This document shows, one piece after another, positions 42,239 through 51,015 of a stretch of DNA of 55,046 bases; positions within the stretch are counted from its first letter, which is position 1; every line of letters begins with the position of its first letter. Both the position numbers and the translations under genes were made by a program. The notes under the pieces were generated by a model, which worked only from the letters and a program-made list of their open reading frames with translations, made no database searches and had not been told where the DNA came from. The stretch spans positions 1-55,046 of the forward strand of contig CAUJEY010000095.1 of the NCBI GenBank assembly GCA_963169325.1, read 5' to 3'. Source of the DNA: Bacteroidota bacterium. GTDB lineage: Bacteria; Bacteroidota; Bacteroidia; Chitinophagales; Saprospiraceae.

Positions 42239-42270
42239 TTTGTACATCCCGGCACTTTCCGATACTTTTG
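42239..42270 (+). promoter_or_regulatory. LOG-gene promoter
   Basis: TTTG (42239-42242), 20-base spacer, TACTTTTG (42263-42270): a standard Bacteroidota promoter. The predicted leader of about 28 bases contains two and a half ATTCATC heptamers (42281-42300) right before the ATG at 42306. Confidence 0.62.
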
Positions 42271-42305
42271 CCAATCTTGCATTCATCATTCATCATTCAG
42301 AAACC

Positions 42306-43049
42306 ATGTCTGTCACCAAACAAAAACCATTGTTCGGGCGCAACGAAAAGGTTTGGCTCGAAGGGCCGAAAAGCCGTACGTATGAGTTGTTTTTCGCTCT
42401 ACGCGTATTTTTTGAATTTATCAAAGGCATGCGCGCCTTACATTTCTCTGCCCCCTGTGTGACGGTATTCGGTTCGGCACGGTTCAAAGAGGGGCACGTA
42501 TACTACGAAAAAGCCCGGGAAGTGAGTGCGCGTATTGCAGATGAACTGGGCCTGACTATTATGACCGGCGGCGGCCCCGGTATCATGGAAGCCGCCAACC
42601 GGGGCGCAAGGGAGACCGGCGGCCGGTCGGTGGGTTGTAACATCAAATTGCCGCACGAGCAAAAAGAAAACCCGTACCTGGACAAGTTTGTCACGCTGCA
42701 CTATTTTTTTGTGCGCAAAGTGTTGTTGGTCAAATACTCGTACGGATTTGTGATTATGCCCGGCGGATTTGGCACGATGGATGAATTTTTCGAAACCCTC
42801 ACGCTGGTGCAAACCCGGAAAATTGACGATTTCCCCATCGTCGTCATGGGAGTCGACTATTACCGTCCATTACAGGAATACTTGCAATTTATGATTGAAC
42901 AGGGTACGATTTCTCCGGAAGACATGAACCTGCTGCTTTTTACCGACGATCCCGACGAGGCCGTGGCGCATATCCGAAAGTTTCTGTCGGAGAACTACCG
43001 CGTGGTGAAACGTACAAAGCCGCTGTGGTGGTTGTTTGAGAAATCCTGA
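42306..43049 (+). CDS. LOG-family Rossmann nucleotide phosphoribohydrolase
   Basis: Cytoplasmic TIGR00730/LOG-type protein, 247 residues. Motifs: VTVFGSARFKEGHVYY, MTGGGPGIMEAANRGA (about 97-112) and MPGGFGTMDEFFE (about 152-164), the last being the PGGxGTxxE active-site signature. Plant and some bacterial members release cytokinin bases from nucleoside monophosphates; others hydrolyse purine nucleotides. The N-terminal extension of about 50 residues places it in the longer bacterial branch. The ATG at 42306 follows a strong promoter; upstream in-frame codons lie in that promoter. mscS starts 46 bases downstream with its own -7 box. Confidence 0.9.
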   Translation: MSVTKQKPLFGRNEKVWLEGPKSRTYELFFALRVFFEFIKGMRALHFSAPCVTVFGSARFKEGHVYYEKAREVSARIADELGLTIMTGGGPGIMEAANRGARETGGRSVGCNIKLPHEQKENPYLDKFVTLHYFFVRKVLLVKYSYGFVIMPGGFGTMDEFFETLTLVQTRKIDDFPIVVMGVDYYRPLQEYLQFMIEQGTISPEDMNLLLFTDDPDEAVAHIRKFLSENYRVVKRTKPLWWLFEKS

Positions 43050-43072
43050 AACCGTTTTTTTGTAAACATTTA

Positions 43073-43080
43073 TACATTTG
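43073..43080 (+). promoter_or_regulatory. -7 box of the MscS gene
   Basis: TACATTTG matches TAnnTTTG, 15 bases before the ATG at 43096. Upstream is T-rich, but there is no exact TTTG at the ideal distance. Confidence 0.45.
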
Positions 43081-43095
43081 CAAAAAAACTATTTT

Positions 43096-43908
43096 ATGGA
43101 AACCTGGCTTAACTTCGAACAACTGTCGGCAATGTTCACCCTGTATGCACCCAAAGTACTGGGCGCCTTACTTACCCTGGTTATCGGGTTATGGGTTATC
43201 GGCATGATTACCAACCGGATCAAATCATTTATGAAAATCCGGGGGGTAGACGAAAGTGTGGCGCCCTTCCTCGCCTCGTTGATTTCCACGGGCATGAAGG
43301 TGATGCTTTTGCTGAGCGTTGCCGGTATGTTCGGCATTGAAACTACATCATTTATTGCCATCATCAGCGCTATGGCTTTCGCCGTCGGCCTGGCTCTGCA
43401 GGGCAGTCTCGGACATTTTGCCAGCGGGGTGCTTATTCTGTTGTTCAAACCATACAAAGTCGGCGACCTTGTCTCCATTAGCGGAAACACCGGCACAGTG
43501 GATGCTATACAAGTATTCAACACACACCTGCTGACGCCCGACAACCGCCGCGTTATTATCCCCAACGGCGTGGTAACCAGCGGTGTGGTGATCAATATTT
43601 CCGGCCAGGGCATTATCCGGGTGGATATGACCTTCGGCATCAGCTACGGCGCCGACATCGACCAGGCGCGGGCCGTAATCCTGGAAGTAGCTGCTGCGAG
43701 TCCGATTATCCTGAAAGATCCTCCGGTTGACATTTATGTGACCCAACTGGCCGATAGCTCTGTGAACTTCGCCGTGCGCCCCTGGTGTAAAAGCGAACAC
43801 TTCTGGGATACGTACTTTTACATGCACGAAAACATCAAAAAGGCTTTTGATAAAGCCGGGGTGGCTATTCCATTCCCGCAGATGGACGTACATCTGACGA
43901 AAGATTAA
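43096..43908 (+). CDS. Small-conductance mechanosensitive channel, MscS family
   Basis: Heptameric inner-membrane channel that opens under membrane tension to release osmolytes. 270 residues, close to E. coli MscS. Three helices are visible: about 18-38 (VLGALLTLVIGLWVIGMI), 60-82 and the pore helix about 88-122 (IISAMAFAVGLALQGSLGHF, with the Ala/Gly-rich packing face, then ASGVLILLFKPY). The beta domain (KVGDLVSISGNTGTVDAIQVF, IIPNGVV) and the C-terminal alpha/beta domain to GVAIPFPQMDVHL complete the fold. It follows the LOG gene by 46 bases and converges on the head-GIN lipoprotein. Confidence 0.94.
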   Translation: METWLNFEQLSAMFTLYAPKVLGALLTLVIGLWVIGMITNRIKSFMKIRGVDESVAPFLASLISTGMKVMLLLSVAGMFGIETTSFIAIISAMAFAVGLALQGSLGHFASGVLILLFKPYKVGDLVSISGNTGTVDAIQVFNTHLLTPDNRRVIIPNGVVTSGVVINISGQGIIRVDMTFGISYGADIDQARAVILEVAAASPIILKDPPVDIYVTQLADSSVNFAVRPWCKSEHFWDTYFYMHENIKKAFDKAGVAIPFPQMDVHLTKD

Positions 43909-43982
43909 ACCGGGTGCAGGCCTCGCCGGATTCATTAGACTTGTTGCGGTGGGCGGCTCCGGCGAGGCAATTTCCGGTACCC

Positions 43983-44708
43983 TTAAATTTTCCGCACTTT
44001 CCCCGACCCGGAAATATTGCTCGTTACCTGTGCGTCGCCGCGATATTCCACATCGCCGCTGCCGGTAATGGTCACGTCGAGCGTTTCGCTGACGTCGAGG
44101 CGGGCGTCGCCGGAGCCGGAAATATTCACTTTGGCAGTCAGCACGGGGCAGTTGAGCGCGTCGAGTCCTCCGCTGCCGGTAATGCTGCAATCGAGGTCAT
44201 CGGCGACGCCCGTGATATCGATATCGCCGGAGCCGGTTACGCGGGTTTTAATTTTATCAAAATCCGCCTTGAATATTTTTATGTCTCCGCTACCGGAAAC
44301 GCTCAGGTCGAGGTTGTTGCCAGAAATGGCGTCCGGGGCATTTACATCCGCCGATCCGTGAATATCTATGCCGTCCCAGGCAGGCGCCGAGACGATGATC
44401 TTGAGATTGTCGACGTCGTACACGTCGCGGTCGAAGTGGATTTTAAGGACGCCGTTGTCGCTAATCGTTTCCAGGAAATCGATTACACTTTCTTCGCAGC
44501 GGACTTCCAGGTGGTACACCGAATCGACGCGCAATTCCACTTCACCGGAGGTGGAAATATCGATGGCGTGAAAATTTTTTACCTGCCGGACTTCGGTAGC
44601 CACATCCCCCTTGCCGCGAATACCCAGCACATCTTCGCAGGCGGTTAACGTGCATAATAACAGGCCTAAAGAAAGGAGGGGCAGCAGGTTTTGCTTTTTC
44701 GTAATCAT
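43983..44708 (-). CDS. Head-GIN (DUF2807) lipoprotein
   Basis: Envelope lipoprotein of 241 residues. The signal ends in TLTAC (lipobox Cys about 24). The body is the DUF2807 auto-transporter-adhesin-like head-GIN domain: KNFHAIDISTSGEVEL at the beginning, then repeated VSGSGD/VTGSGD/ITGSGG/ISGSGD turns (about 133-238) that mark rungs of a right-handed beta-helix. Function of the family is not known; members are common in Bacteroidota envelopes. No operon partner; the neighbouring minus-strand gene begins over 90 bases upstream. Confidence 0.87.
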   Translation of the reverse strand: MITKKQNLLPLLSLGLLLCTLTACEDVLGIRGKGDVATEVRQVKNFHAIDISTSGEVELRVDSVYHLEVRCEESVIDFLETISDNGVLKIHFDRDVYDVDNLKIIVSAPAWDGIDIHGSADVNAPDAISGNNLDLSVSGSGDIKIFKADFDKIKTRVTGSGDIDITGVADDLDCSITGSGGLDALNCPVLTAKVNISGSGDARLDVSETLDVTITGSGDVEYRGDAQVTSNISGSGKVRKI

Positions 44709-44799
44709 AGCTTAGTGTCGTTTTTATAATTGAACAGGTGTTGTGTTTGCAGTTCTGTTCCAAGACACCAAGGCTACCGGGTTACCCTGATTAGGTGGG

Positions 44800-45453
44800 T
44801 TATTTTTTTAAATCAACCTGTTCATTCCGGACACTTTTGGTAAGCGCCACCAATTGGTTGGCCAGGCGTTCGCCATGCGACTCGATCATATCCCGCAGGC
44901 GGTTGTTGCCGTCTTCGTTGTAATCCAGCAGTTCCGGGTAAAGTTCCACTGCCGTGTTATTGAGGCTGTTGATGAACGCGTGTGCTACGTCGTCCCAGCT
45001 GGGATGCGGGACGGGTTCCGCCTGGGCCGACAGTCGCTGCCAGTCGGCGTCGAATTGCACCTGGGTGGCCGGACCTTCTTCGCGGGCGCGACGGGCCAGC
45101 AACCAGGAAATACGTTCTTTTTCCATCGCGCGAATGTCGAGATTTCGGTCGATATACGTCAGCAAGTGCTCATTCCAGTCGAAATCAGCGGCTTCGAGCC
45201 GTTCGAGCCAAGCGCTGTGTCCGGGGGAGCCGTCTGCCAGCACTTCATACATAGCCGGATGGTGCTGCGATAGATGTTTCAACAACTCGTCGAACTCGAC
45301 AAACATATTTGTCATCGCCTCCGGCTCTTCAAAAGCCGGCCCGCCGAGGTCGAACCATACTGTGATATATCCGTCGGATTCCGGTTCGAAACGCAGGTTA
45401 GAAAGGGTAAATGTCTGAGTATTGCGTTGTTCTGTATCCGTATCGACGAGCAT
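44800..45453 (-). CDS. Hypothetical acidic protein
   Basis: Not recognised. 217 residues, no signal peptide or membrane helix, acidic overall, Trp-containing (WFDLGGPAFEEPEAM, WNEHLLTYIDRNLDIRAMEKERISWLL, PHPSWDDVAHAFINSL). The first 35 residues look like two strands, and the rest mostly helical. The coding frame has strong third-position bias like neighbouring genes, so it is probably real. Divergent from malQ with about 118 bases between starts. Possibly a cytoplasmic regulator or chaperone-like protein, but there is no evidence. Confidence 0.6.
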   Translation of the reverse strand: MLVDTDTEQRNTQTFTLSNLRFEPESDGYITVWFDLGGPAFEEPEAMTNMFVEFDELLKHLSQHHPAMYEVLADGSPGHSAWLERLEAADFDWNEHLLTYIDRNLDIRAMEKERISWLLARRAREEGPATQVQFDADWQRLSAQAEPVPHPSWDDVAHAFINSLNNTAVELYPELLDYNEDGNNRLRDMIESHGERLANQLVALTKSVRNEQVDLKK

Positions 45454-45495
45454 GCCTGTGTTTATTTTTGTTGAAAACCGGTAAGATAACCTTTC

Positions 45496-45528
45496 TTTGT
45501 TGGAAACGCCCGAATCCCCGTACTTTTC
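45496..45528 (+). promoter_or_regulatory. Probable malQ promoter
   Basis: TTTG (45496-45499) and TACTTTTC (45521-45528) are spaced 21 bases apart; the -7 box misses only its last G. The leader to the ATG at 45572 would be about 37 bases. Confidence 0.42.
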
Positions 45529-45571
45529 GCCTTCCTTGAATACAATTTGACCAAAATCTGTCTTTTTGTCG

Positions 45572-48499
45572 ATGAAAATCCATTTTTTACTCCGCTACCG
45601 CACACAACCCGGCGAATCGTTTTCAATCAACCTGCCCGACGGCCGCCAACTGCCCATGGAATACCTGAACGACGAGTTCTGGCAAGGCAGCGCTGAAACC
45701 GATCTTCAGGAGCATACCCTGGCCGGCTACTCCTATATTTTACATGATCGGGAGGGTAATAAAAAATGGGAAGCCAACCCCGACCGGCTGCTTTCTACAG
45801 GCAGCGTCAAGCCGGATTCCCTCACGGTATTCGACTATTTTAACCCCGCCGGCCTGGTAGAAAACACCTTTGCGACGCAACCGTTCGCGAATATTTTTTT
45901 CCGGGAAAAAGGCGATGCCCGCCAGAAAATGCCGGCGCAATACACCCACATTTTCCGGGTAAAAGCCCCGGTACTGAGTGCCGATGAGGTACCCTGTATC
46001 CTCGGGCACAGCCATACCCTGCGCAATTGGGATACGGCGGCGCCGATTCTGATGCAATATGCCACAGCATCTGCGGGCGGGCAGGGCGGCAACGGCTGGT
46101 GGGAAGCGCGTTTGGATTTGTCCAACGAAAACTTCCCATTGGGATATAAATACGGCATCTGGAACACCCGCACCAACCGTTTTACGGGTTTTGAGGATGG
46201 CGTCAACCGCGCTATTTATGCGTCGCATATAGAAACCCCTCACAGGCCCTCCCCTGAAGGGGATAGAAACGCGGTGTCCTCTGCGACTCCCTCCCCTTTA
46301 GCGGAGGGCCGGGGTGGGGTTTCTACGGGCCGGGCCGGGGTTTCAACAATCATTCACCACGACAATTACGCCCGTTTCCCGTACACGCCCTGGCGCGGCG
46401 CCGGCGTGGCCATCCCGGTGTTTAGTTTGCGCAGCAAAAACAGTTTCGGCGTCGGCGAATTCACCGATCTGCCTTTGCTGGCCGACTGGGCTACCTCCGT
46501 CGGGCTAAAAGTGGTGCAACTGCTGCCGATCAATGACACCTCGGCTACCGGCACCTGGATGGATTCCTATCCCTACTCCGCTATTTCTGCATTCGCCCTG
46601 CACCCCATGTACCTGAATCTGGCCGAGGTAGCCGGCAAAGCGCAGGCTGCTTTGCTGAAGCCTTTAGCTAAAAAACAAAAGGAACTGAACGCGCTCGATG
46701 CCGTTGACTACGAAGCGGTGATTCACGACAAATGGACGGTCATCCGGCAGTTGTACGCCGCGCAAAAAGCGGATTTTCTGACCAATCCCGAGTTCATCCG
46801 TTATTTCACTGAAAACCGGCACTGGCTGATCCCCTACGCGGCATTTTGTTATTTGCGCGACAAAAACGGCAGCGCCGACTTCAATACCTGGGCCTCGCAC
46901 CGGATTTACAAGGAAAAAGAAATTGAAAAACTCGTTTCGCCCGCCGCTGCGCATTACGATGAAGTGGCCGTGCATTATTTCGTGCAGTGGCACCTGCACC
47001 GCCAACTGAAAGCCGCCGCCGATTACCTGCATGCCCGGGGCCTGGCCCTGAAAGGCGATATTCCCATCGGTATTTACCGGCATAGTTGCGATGCCTGGGT
47101 GGCGCCCGAACTATATAATATGGCACTGCAAGCCGGCGCTCCGCCCGATGATTTTGCCGTAAACGGCCAGAACTGGGGCTTCCCGACCTACAACTGGGAT
47201 CGTATGAAAGCCGGCGATTTCGCCTGGTGGCGGCAGCGCTTCCAGCAAATGAGCCTGTACTTCGATGCTTTCCGGATCGACCATATTCTCGGATTTTTCC
47301 GGATATGGAGCATCCCCTTGCATGCCGTTGAAGGTATTCTGGGCTACTTCGTGCCCGCGCTTCCCGTCACCGAACAGGAACTCCGGGAGGCCGGTATCGG
47401 GTTCGACTACGAGCGCCTGTGCAAACCATATATCACCGACACCATCCTTTGGGAACGTTTCGGCGACGATGCCGTCGCCGTACTCGACCACTTCCTGGAC
47501 CACCTGCCAAATGACCACTACCAGCCCGGCGATGGCCAGTATATGTTCAAACCGGCGTTTGATACACAGCAGAAGGTGGAGGGGTATTTCAACCCCACCC
47601 CCAACCCCTCCCCCGAAGGGGAGGGGGGCTTGCCCCACATCCACAGCCTGGGTCTCAAATTGAAACAGAAACAAGCCTCCCTCCCCTTCGGGGGAGGGGA
47701 TGGGGGTGGGGTTGGCACGGCAGAACTCAAGAAAAATCTCCTGTCCCTGCTCACCAACGTCATTCTCCTGGATGTGACCCCGGCAGGCGCGGCGGAGCGG
47801 CAGTATGCCTTCCGGTTTGCCATGGAAAACACCGTATCGTTCAAATATCTGCCGGCAGCCGTTAAGGAGCCTTTGAAAGCGCTTTATATCGATTATTTCT
47901 TCCGGCGGCAGGATGCATTCTGGCAGCAGGAAGCCATGGAAAAGCTGCCCGCGCTGAAACGTTCCACCAATATGCTGATCTGTGGCGAAGACCTCGGTAT
48001 GGTGCCGGCCTGTGTGCCGGATGTAATGCAGGAACTGGGTATTCTGAGTTTAGAAATTCAACGGATGCCCAAAAAAACCGGCGCGGCTTTTTTCCATCCG
48101 AAAGACGCGCCGTACTTGTCGGTCGTCACTCCTTCGACGCACGATATGAGTACTATCCGTGGCTGGTGGGAAGAGGACCGGGAATTGATCCAACGTTTTT
48201 TCAGCGAAATACTTCGGTTCGAAGGCACGGCGCCTTATTTCTGCGAGCCCTGGGCCAACCGGCTGATCGTGGAACAGCACCTGCAATCGCCGGCGATGTG
48301 GGCTATTTTTCAGTTGCAGGATCTGATGGGTATGGACGGCGAACTGCGCCGCCAACACCCGAACGATGAACGGATCAACATCCCGGCCAACCCGAAGCAC
48401 TACTGGCAGTACCGGATGCACCTGATGCTGGAGGATTTGCAACAATCGGAAGGATTTAACAGTACGCTACGGGAGTTGGTGCGGGATAGTAGAAGATAA
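45572..48499 (+). CDS. malQ: 4-alpha-glucanotransferase with CBM20 domains and two repeat insertions
   Basis: Cytoplasmic amylomaltase of the GH77 family, 975 residues, for glycogen/maltodextrin metabolism. Two CBM20-type starch-binding domains occupy about 1-120 and 125-218 (FRVKAPVLSADEVPCILG; LGYKYGIW). The GH77 barrel spans about 265-970: WRGAGVAIPVFSLRS, DAFRIDHILGFFRIW (nucleophile Asp, about 569), LICGEDLGMVP (acid/base Glu, about 806) and STHDMSTIRGWWEED. Two Pro/Gly-rich insertions, about 220-251 and 674-714, are encoded by palindromic repeats (46231-46324; 47591-47713) and keep frame, making the protein longer than relatives of about 900 residues. The ATG at 45572 gives MKIHFLLRY; the TTG six bases upstream is less likely. 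It ends three bases from the convergent GT2 gene. Confidence 0.92.
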   Translation: MKIHFLLRYRTQPGESFSINLPDGRQLPMEYLNDEFWQGSAETDLQEHTLAGYSYILHDREGNKKWEANPDRLLSTGSVKPDSLTVFDYFNPAGLVENTFATQPFANIFFREKGDARQKMPAQYTHIFRVKAPVLSADEVPCILGHSHTLRNWDTAAPILMQYATASAGGQGGNGWWEARLDLSNENFPLGYKYGIWNTRTNRFTGFEDGVNRAIYASHIETPHRPSPEGDRNAVSSATPSPLAEGRGGVSTGRAGVSTIIHHDNYARFPYTPWRGAGVAIPVFSLRSKNSFGVGEFTDLPLLADWATSVGLKVVQLLPINDTSATGTWMDSYPYSAISAFALHPMYLNLAEVAGKAQAALLKPLAKKQKELNALDAVDYEAVIHDKWTVIRQLYAAQKADFLTNPEFIRYFTENRHWLIPYAAFCYLRDKNGSADFNTWASHRIYKEKEIEKLVSPAAAHYDEVAVHYFVQWHLHRQLKAAADYLHARGLALKGDIPIGIYRHSCDAWVAPELYNMALQAGAPPDDFAVNGQNWGFPTYNWDRMKAGDFAWWRQRFQQMSLYFDAFRIDHILGFFRIWSIPLHAVEGILGYFVPALPVTEQELREAGIGFDYERLCKPYITDTILWERFGDDAVAVLDHFLDHLPNDHYQPGDGQYMFKPAFDTQQKVEGYFNPTPNPSPEGEGGLPHIHSLGLKLKQKQASLPFGGGDGGGVGTAELKKNLLSLLTNVILLDVTPAGAAERQYAFRFAMENTVSFKYLPAAVKEPLKALYIDYFFRRQDAFWQQEAMEKLPALKRSTNMLICGEDLGMVPACVPDVMQELGILSLEIQRMPKKTGAAFFHPKDAPYLSVVTPSTHDMSTIRGWWEEDRELIQRFFSEILRFEGTAPYFCEPWANRLIVEQHLQSPAMWAIFQLQDLMGMDGELRRQHPNDERINIPANPKHYWQYRMHLMLEDLQQSEGFNSTLRELVRDSRR
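46231..46324. repeat. Intragenic palindromic element in malQ, copy 1
   Basis: Arms 46231-46264 and 46291-46324 are reverse complements with six mismatches over 34 bases. Contains CCCTCCCCTGAAGGGG-type cores. Translated in frame as ETPHRPSPEGDR...TPSPLAEGRGG, at the junction between the second starch-binding domain and the catalytic domain. Confidence 0.85.
47591..47713. repeat. Intragenic palindromic element in malQ, copy 2
   Basis: Arms 47591-47631 and 47673-47713 are reverse complements with two mismatches over 41 bases and a 41-base loop. Outer ends read AACCCCACCCCCA and the core CCCCGAAGGGGAGG. In frame it encodes NPTPNPSPEGEGG...ASLPFGGGDGGGV, a Pro/Gly-rich loop inside the GH77 barrel. 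Confidence 0.92.
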
Positions 48500-48502
48500 T
48501 CT

Positions 48503-49249
48503 TTATCGAATCGGTTTCCACTCCGCCACATACGATTTCCGGAGAAACAACAGCGAGGCGCCTTCGCGCAGGTAAATCAAACTCACGCGGAGATAGCCGT
48601 ACTCGCGAAAACGGCGGGGCGAATGATGCACTTTCAGGCGGTACAGATAGGCGATTCGGCCTTCCTTATGCAGCCGGTAGAACAGGTTACAATCTTCCCC
48701 GGCGACGATCTTTTCGTTGTACCCTTTTATCCGCTCGAACACGGAGCGGCGCACCAACTGGCATTCGCCTTTTGCCAAATAAACGCCGACTGTAAACGAC
48801 AGGCGAATGATGAAGTTAGCCAGGCTATGGTAAAATTTATCCTGAAAATTGGCTTCTTCGGGATATACCCAGATGGGTGTAGTGGCAGCTACTATTTCCG
48901 GTTTTTCAAAAACGGCCAGCATTTTTGTAAAAAAACGATCCTTATCCGGTATGTGTACATCTGCATCCGTATGGAACAGGATATCGCCCGTGGCGGCGGC
49001 AGCGCCGAGGTTGCGGCCAATGGCGATGTTCTGTTTGCCGGCACTCTGAATGAGTTTGACCCTTGCGGTACCCCATTCGGACTGGTATTGCTGCACTATT
49101 TCGGCCGTACCATCGGTGCTACCGGCATCGGAAACGATAATTTCCAGATTCCAGGATTCGAGATAGTCTCGAAATTGTCCGATAGTCGGCCCGATGTATT
49201 TCGCCTCGTTTTTGGTCGGGATGACGATGCTGATGCGCGCCTTTTCCAT
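48503..49249 (-). CDS. Family 2 glycosyltransferase
   Basis: GT-A fold glycosyltransferase, 248 residues. Start ISIVIPTKNEAKYIGPTI, then VSDAGSTDGTAEI, the metal motif HTDADVHIPDKD (about 91-102) and AGEDCNLFYRL near 180. A hydrophobic stretch (LANFIIRLSFTVGVYLAKG, about 140-158) suggests membrane association. No polysaccharide cluster is adjacent, so acceptor and sugar are unknown. It is three bases from the convergent malQ and 87 bases downstream of the CotH-like gene on the same strand. Confidence 0.88.
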   Translation of the reverse strand: MEKARISIVIPTKNEAKYIGPTIGQFRDYLESWNLEIIVSDAGSTDGTAEIVQQYQSEWGTARVKLIQSAGKQNIAIGRNLGAAAATGDILFHTDADVHIPDKDRFFTKMLAVFEKPEIVAATTPIWVYPEEANFQDKFYHSLANFIIRLSFTVGVYLAKGECQLVRRSVFERIKGYNEKIVAGEDCNLFYRLHKEGRIAYLYRLKVHHSPRRFREYGYLRVSLIYLREGASLLFLRKSYVAEWKPIR

Positions 49250-49336
49250 CCTGGGTTAGCCGGTTTTGGATAAAATTTGAAGCGAAGGTAGCAGATTTGA
49301 TGCTATCAGCAGGTGTAAAAATCTGCCATGCTCCAT

Positions 49337-50953
49337 TCACTCCACCACCACCTTTTGCACGTGCCTTTGCCCGTCGAACTCCGTTTGTAAAAAATAAAGG
49401 CCGGGCGCAGCGGGAAGGTCAATGTCGATGGATTGGTAGTTAGGCGTTTGCGTCGACTGATAATACCGGTAAAGTACCTTCCCGCTGACATCGTACAAAG
49501 CCCAGGAAACCCGTACACCAACCGGCGCGTGGAACTCCAGACGGGTTTTGCCCCGTGCCGGATTCGGCGCCAGCCGGGGCGCGAAAGATGTATCCGGCTT
49601 GTAGGTTCCGACATATAAGCCCTTGACATTATTGTCCATCCAGTGCAGGCGGCTGATAAACCAGTTTTTCAGGTAATTAACCTCTTCGGGGTAAGTGTTA
49701 CCGACAAAATTATTGGGCCAGACCCAGACGCCCAGCACCGGCCAGCGCTGAAAGTTACGGGTACGCGGGCCGCCATCCAGCACTGCAACCAACGAATCGA
49801 CGGTGTGCATAGCGGCTTGGTCGGACAAGGGTCCTTCGCGCAACATTTTCCAGCGCTGCTGGGCCTCAATCAGAAAAGCCGTATCCTCTTGCAAGCGATC
49901 CCACCAAAAAGGGATCACCCAATAATCCTGGGGGCATATCTGATTAAAATTCCACATCCAGCCTGTGGTGTTTTCACCGCTACAGTAGTTGCTGTTGCCG
50001 AATGCCAGGTTAAAATCCCATACCGGGCCCATTTTCAGCCGGCCGTCATTGCTGTCTTTGTCTTTGTACAAATAGGTACTTATACGATACCCGTCGATAT
50101 TTTTAGAGGCTTCGTTGAGCCACATAAAGTCGATAAACGTAGCCGGATCGATAAATTTCCGGTAACCGTTTACCGGGTCGGAAAAACCCGGAGCGCGCAG
50201 ATTGTCTTCAAAATCGCGCATCCACTGTTGAATGTACTGTTTTTGTGCAGACACCAGGTCTTCAGTGCGGGGATAATGATATAAAAAGCGAATTTTCTGG
50301 TTTGATAAGCCATAAAGCGGCGCGACATGCGAGTTCCAGTATCCACCCACACTGTCGCCCAATTCCTTATCCAATTTGAGAATAAAGCCGCCGGTAATAT
50401 CTTCGTCGGGATTGTTTTTGCTGACGGCCACCCGGTTGGGATCACGTTTGATACGTTCGGTGAGCAGGTACACCCCTTGGTAAACATTATTGAGCATTAC
50501 CTCTACAAAGCGGCAGCGCGGGGCGTAATCCATTACCTGGGTGGCTATATTGTAGGCCAGGGCGTCGCGGATCAGGCTTTTGTCGTTGTAGTTGGAGATG
50601 AGCGCCCAATCGCTTTCTTTGGGCATCCCAAGCAGGGCAACCGGGTTATTTTCGCCCGCATTGTCGCGCAGTTCAATAGCATAAGGCAGTTTGGGGAAAT
50701 CCTGTGAGCTGGCGCCCCGCCGCTCGATACCGATAAGGCCGTTATATTCATTAAAGGGGTCGGTGAGGCGGTTTTTTTGCCCCGAGCCGTTCCAGATGAC
50801 TCCCAGACTGGCGGTTATTTTTGGCTCATCGGGAATAGTCTGGCCGTTGGTATTGATAACCAATATGGGCAGGGCAGATTCGGAGAAGATTACCTGCGCG
50901 GAAGAATGGAAAACAAAGGATAGGAGGAAACAAAGGAGTAATGATCGTAGCAT
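49337..50953 (-). CDS. Secreted CotH-kinase-like protein with T9SS tail
   Basis: 538 residues, secreted. The signal (MLRSLLLCFLLSFVFHSSAQ) fixes the ATG at 50953; the ATG at 51010 lies in a hairpin region. The CotH kinase fold spans about 75-400: GIERRGASSQDFPKLPYAIE, LLGMPKESDWALISNYNDKS, FVEVMLNNVYQGVYLLTERI (phosphate-binding and catalytic-loop-like) and VWDFNLAFGN (metal-binding Asp-Phe-Asn). The last 75 residues are a T9SS sorting domain (NPARGKTRLEFHAP to YFLQTEFDGQRHVQKVVVE). CotH proteins phosphorylate spore-coat proteins in Bacillus; surface substrates in Bacteroidota are unknown. Confidence 0.88.
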   Translation of the reverse strand: MLRSLLLCFLLSFVFHSSAQVIFSESALPILVINTNGQTIPDEPKITASLGVIWNGSGQKNRLTDPFNEYNGLIGIERRGASSQDFPKLPYAIELRDNAGENNPVALLGMPKESDWALISNYNDKSLIRDALAYNIATQVMDYAPRCRFVEVMLNNVYQGVYLLTERIKRDPNRVAVSKNNPDEDITGGFILKLDKELGDSVGGYWNSHVAPLYGLSNQKIRFLYHYPRTEDLVSAQKQYIQQWMRDFEDNLRAPGFSDPVNGYRKFIDPATFIDFMWLNEASKNIDGYRISTYLYKDKDSNDGRLKMGPVWDFNLAFGNSNYCSGENTTGWMWNFNQICPQDYWVIPFWWDRLQEDTAFLIEAQQRWKMLREGPLSDQAAMHTVDSLVAVLDGGPRTRNFQRWPVLGVWVWPNNFVGNTYPEEVNYLKNWFISRLHWMDNNVKGLYVGTYKPDTSFAPRLAPNPARGKTRLEFHAPVGVRVSWALYDVSGKVLYRYYQSTQTPNYQSIDIDLPAAPGLYFLQTEFDGQRHVQKVVVE

Positions 50954-51015
50954 GCGGCAAGTCGTTGGAGGGTTTCGGGTTAGAATGTTTCTGATTAGAA
51001 GCTCAAACATAAAAA

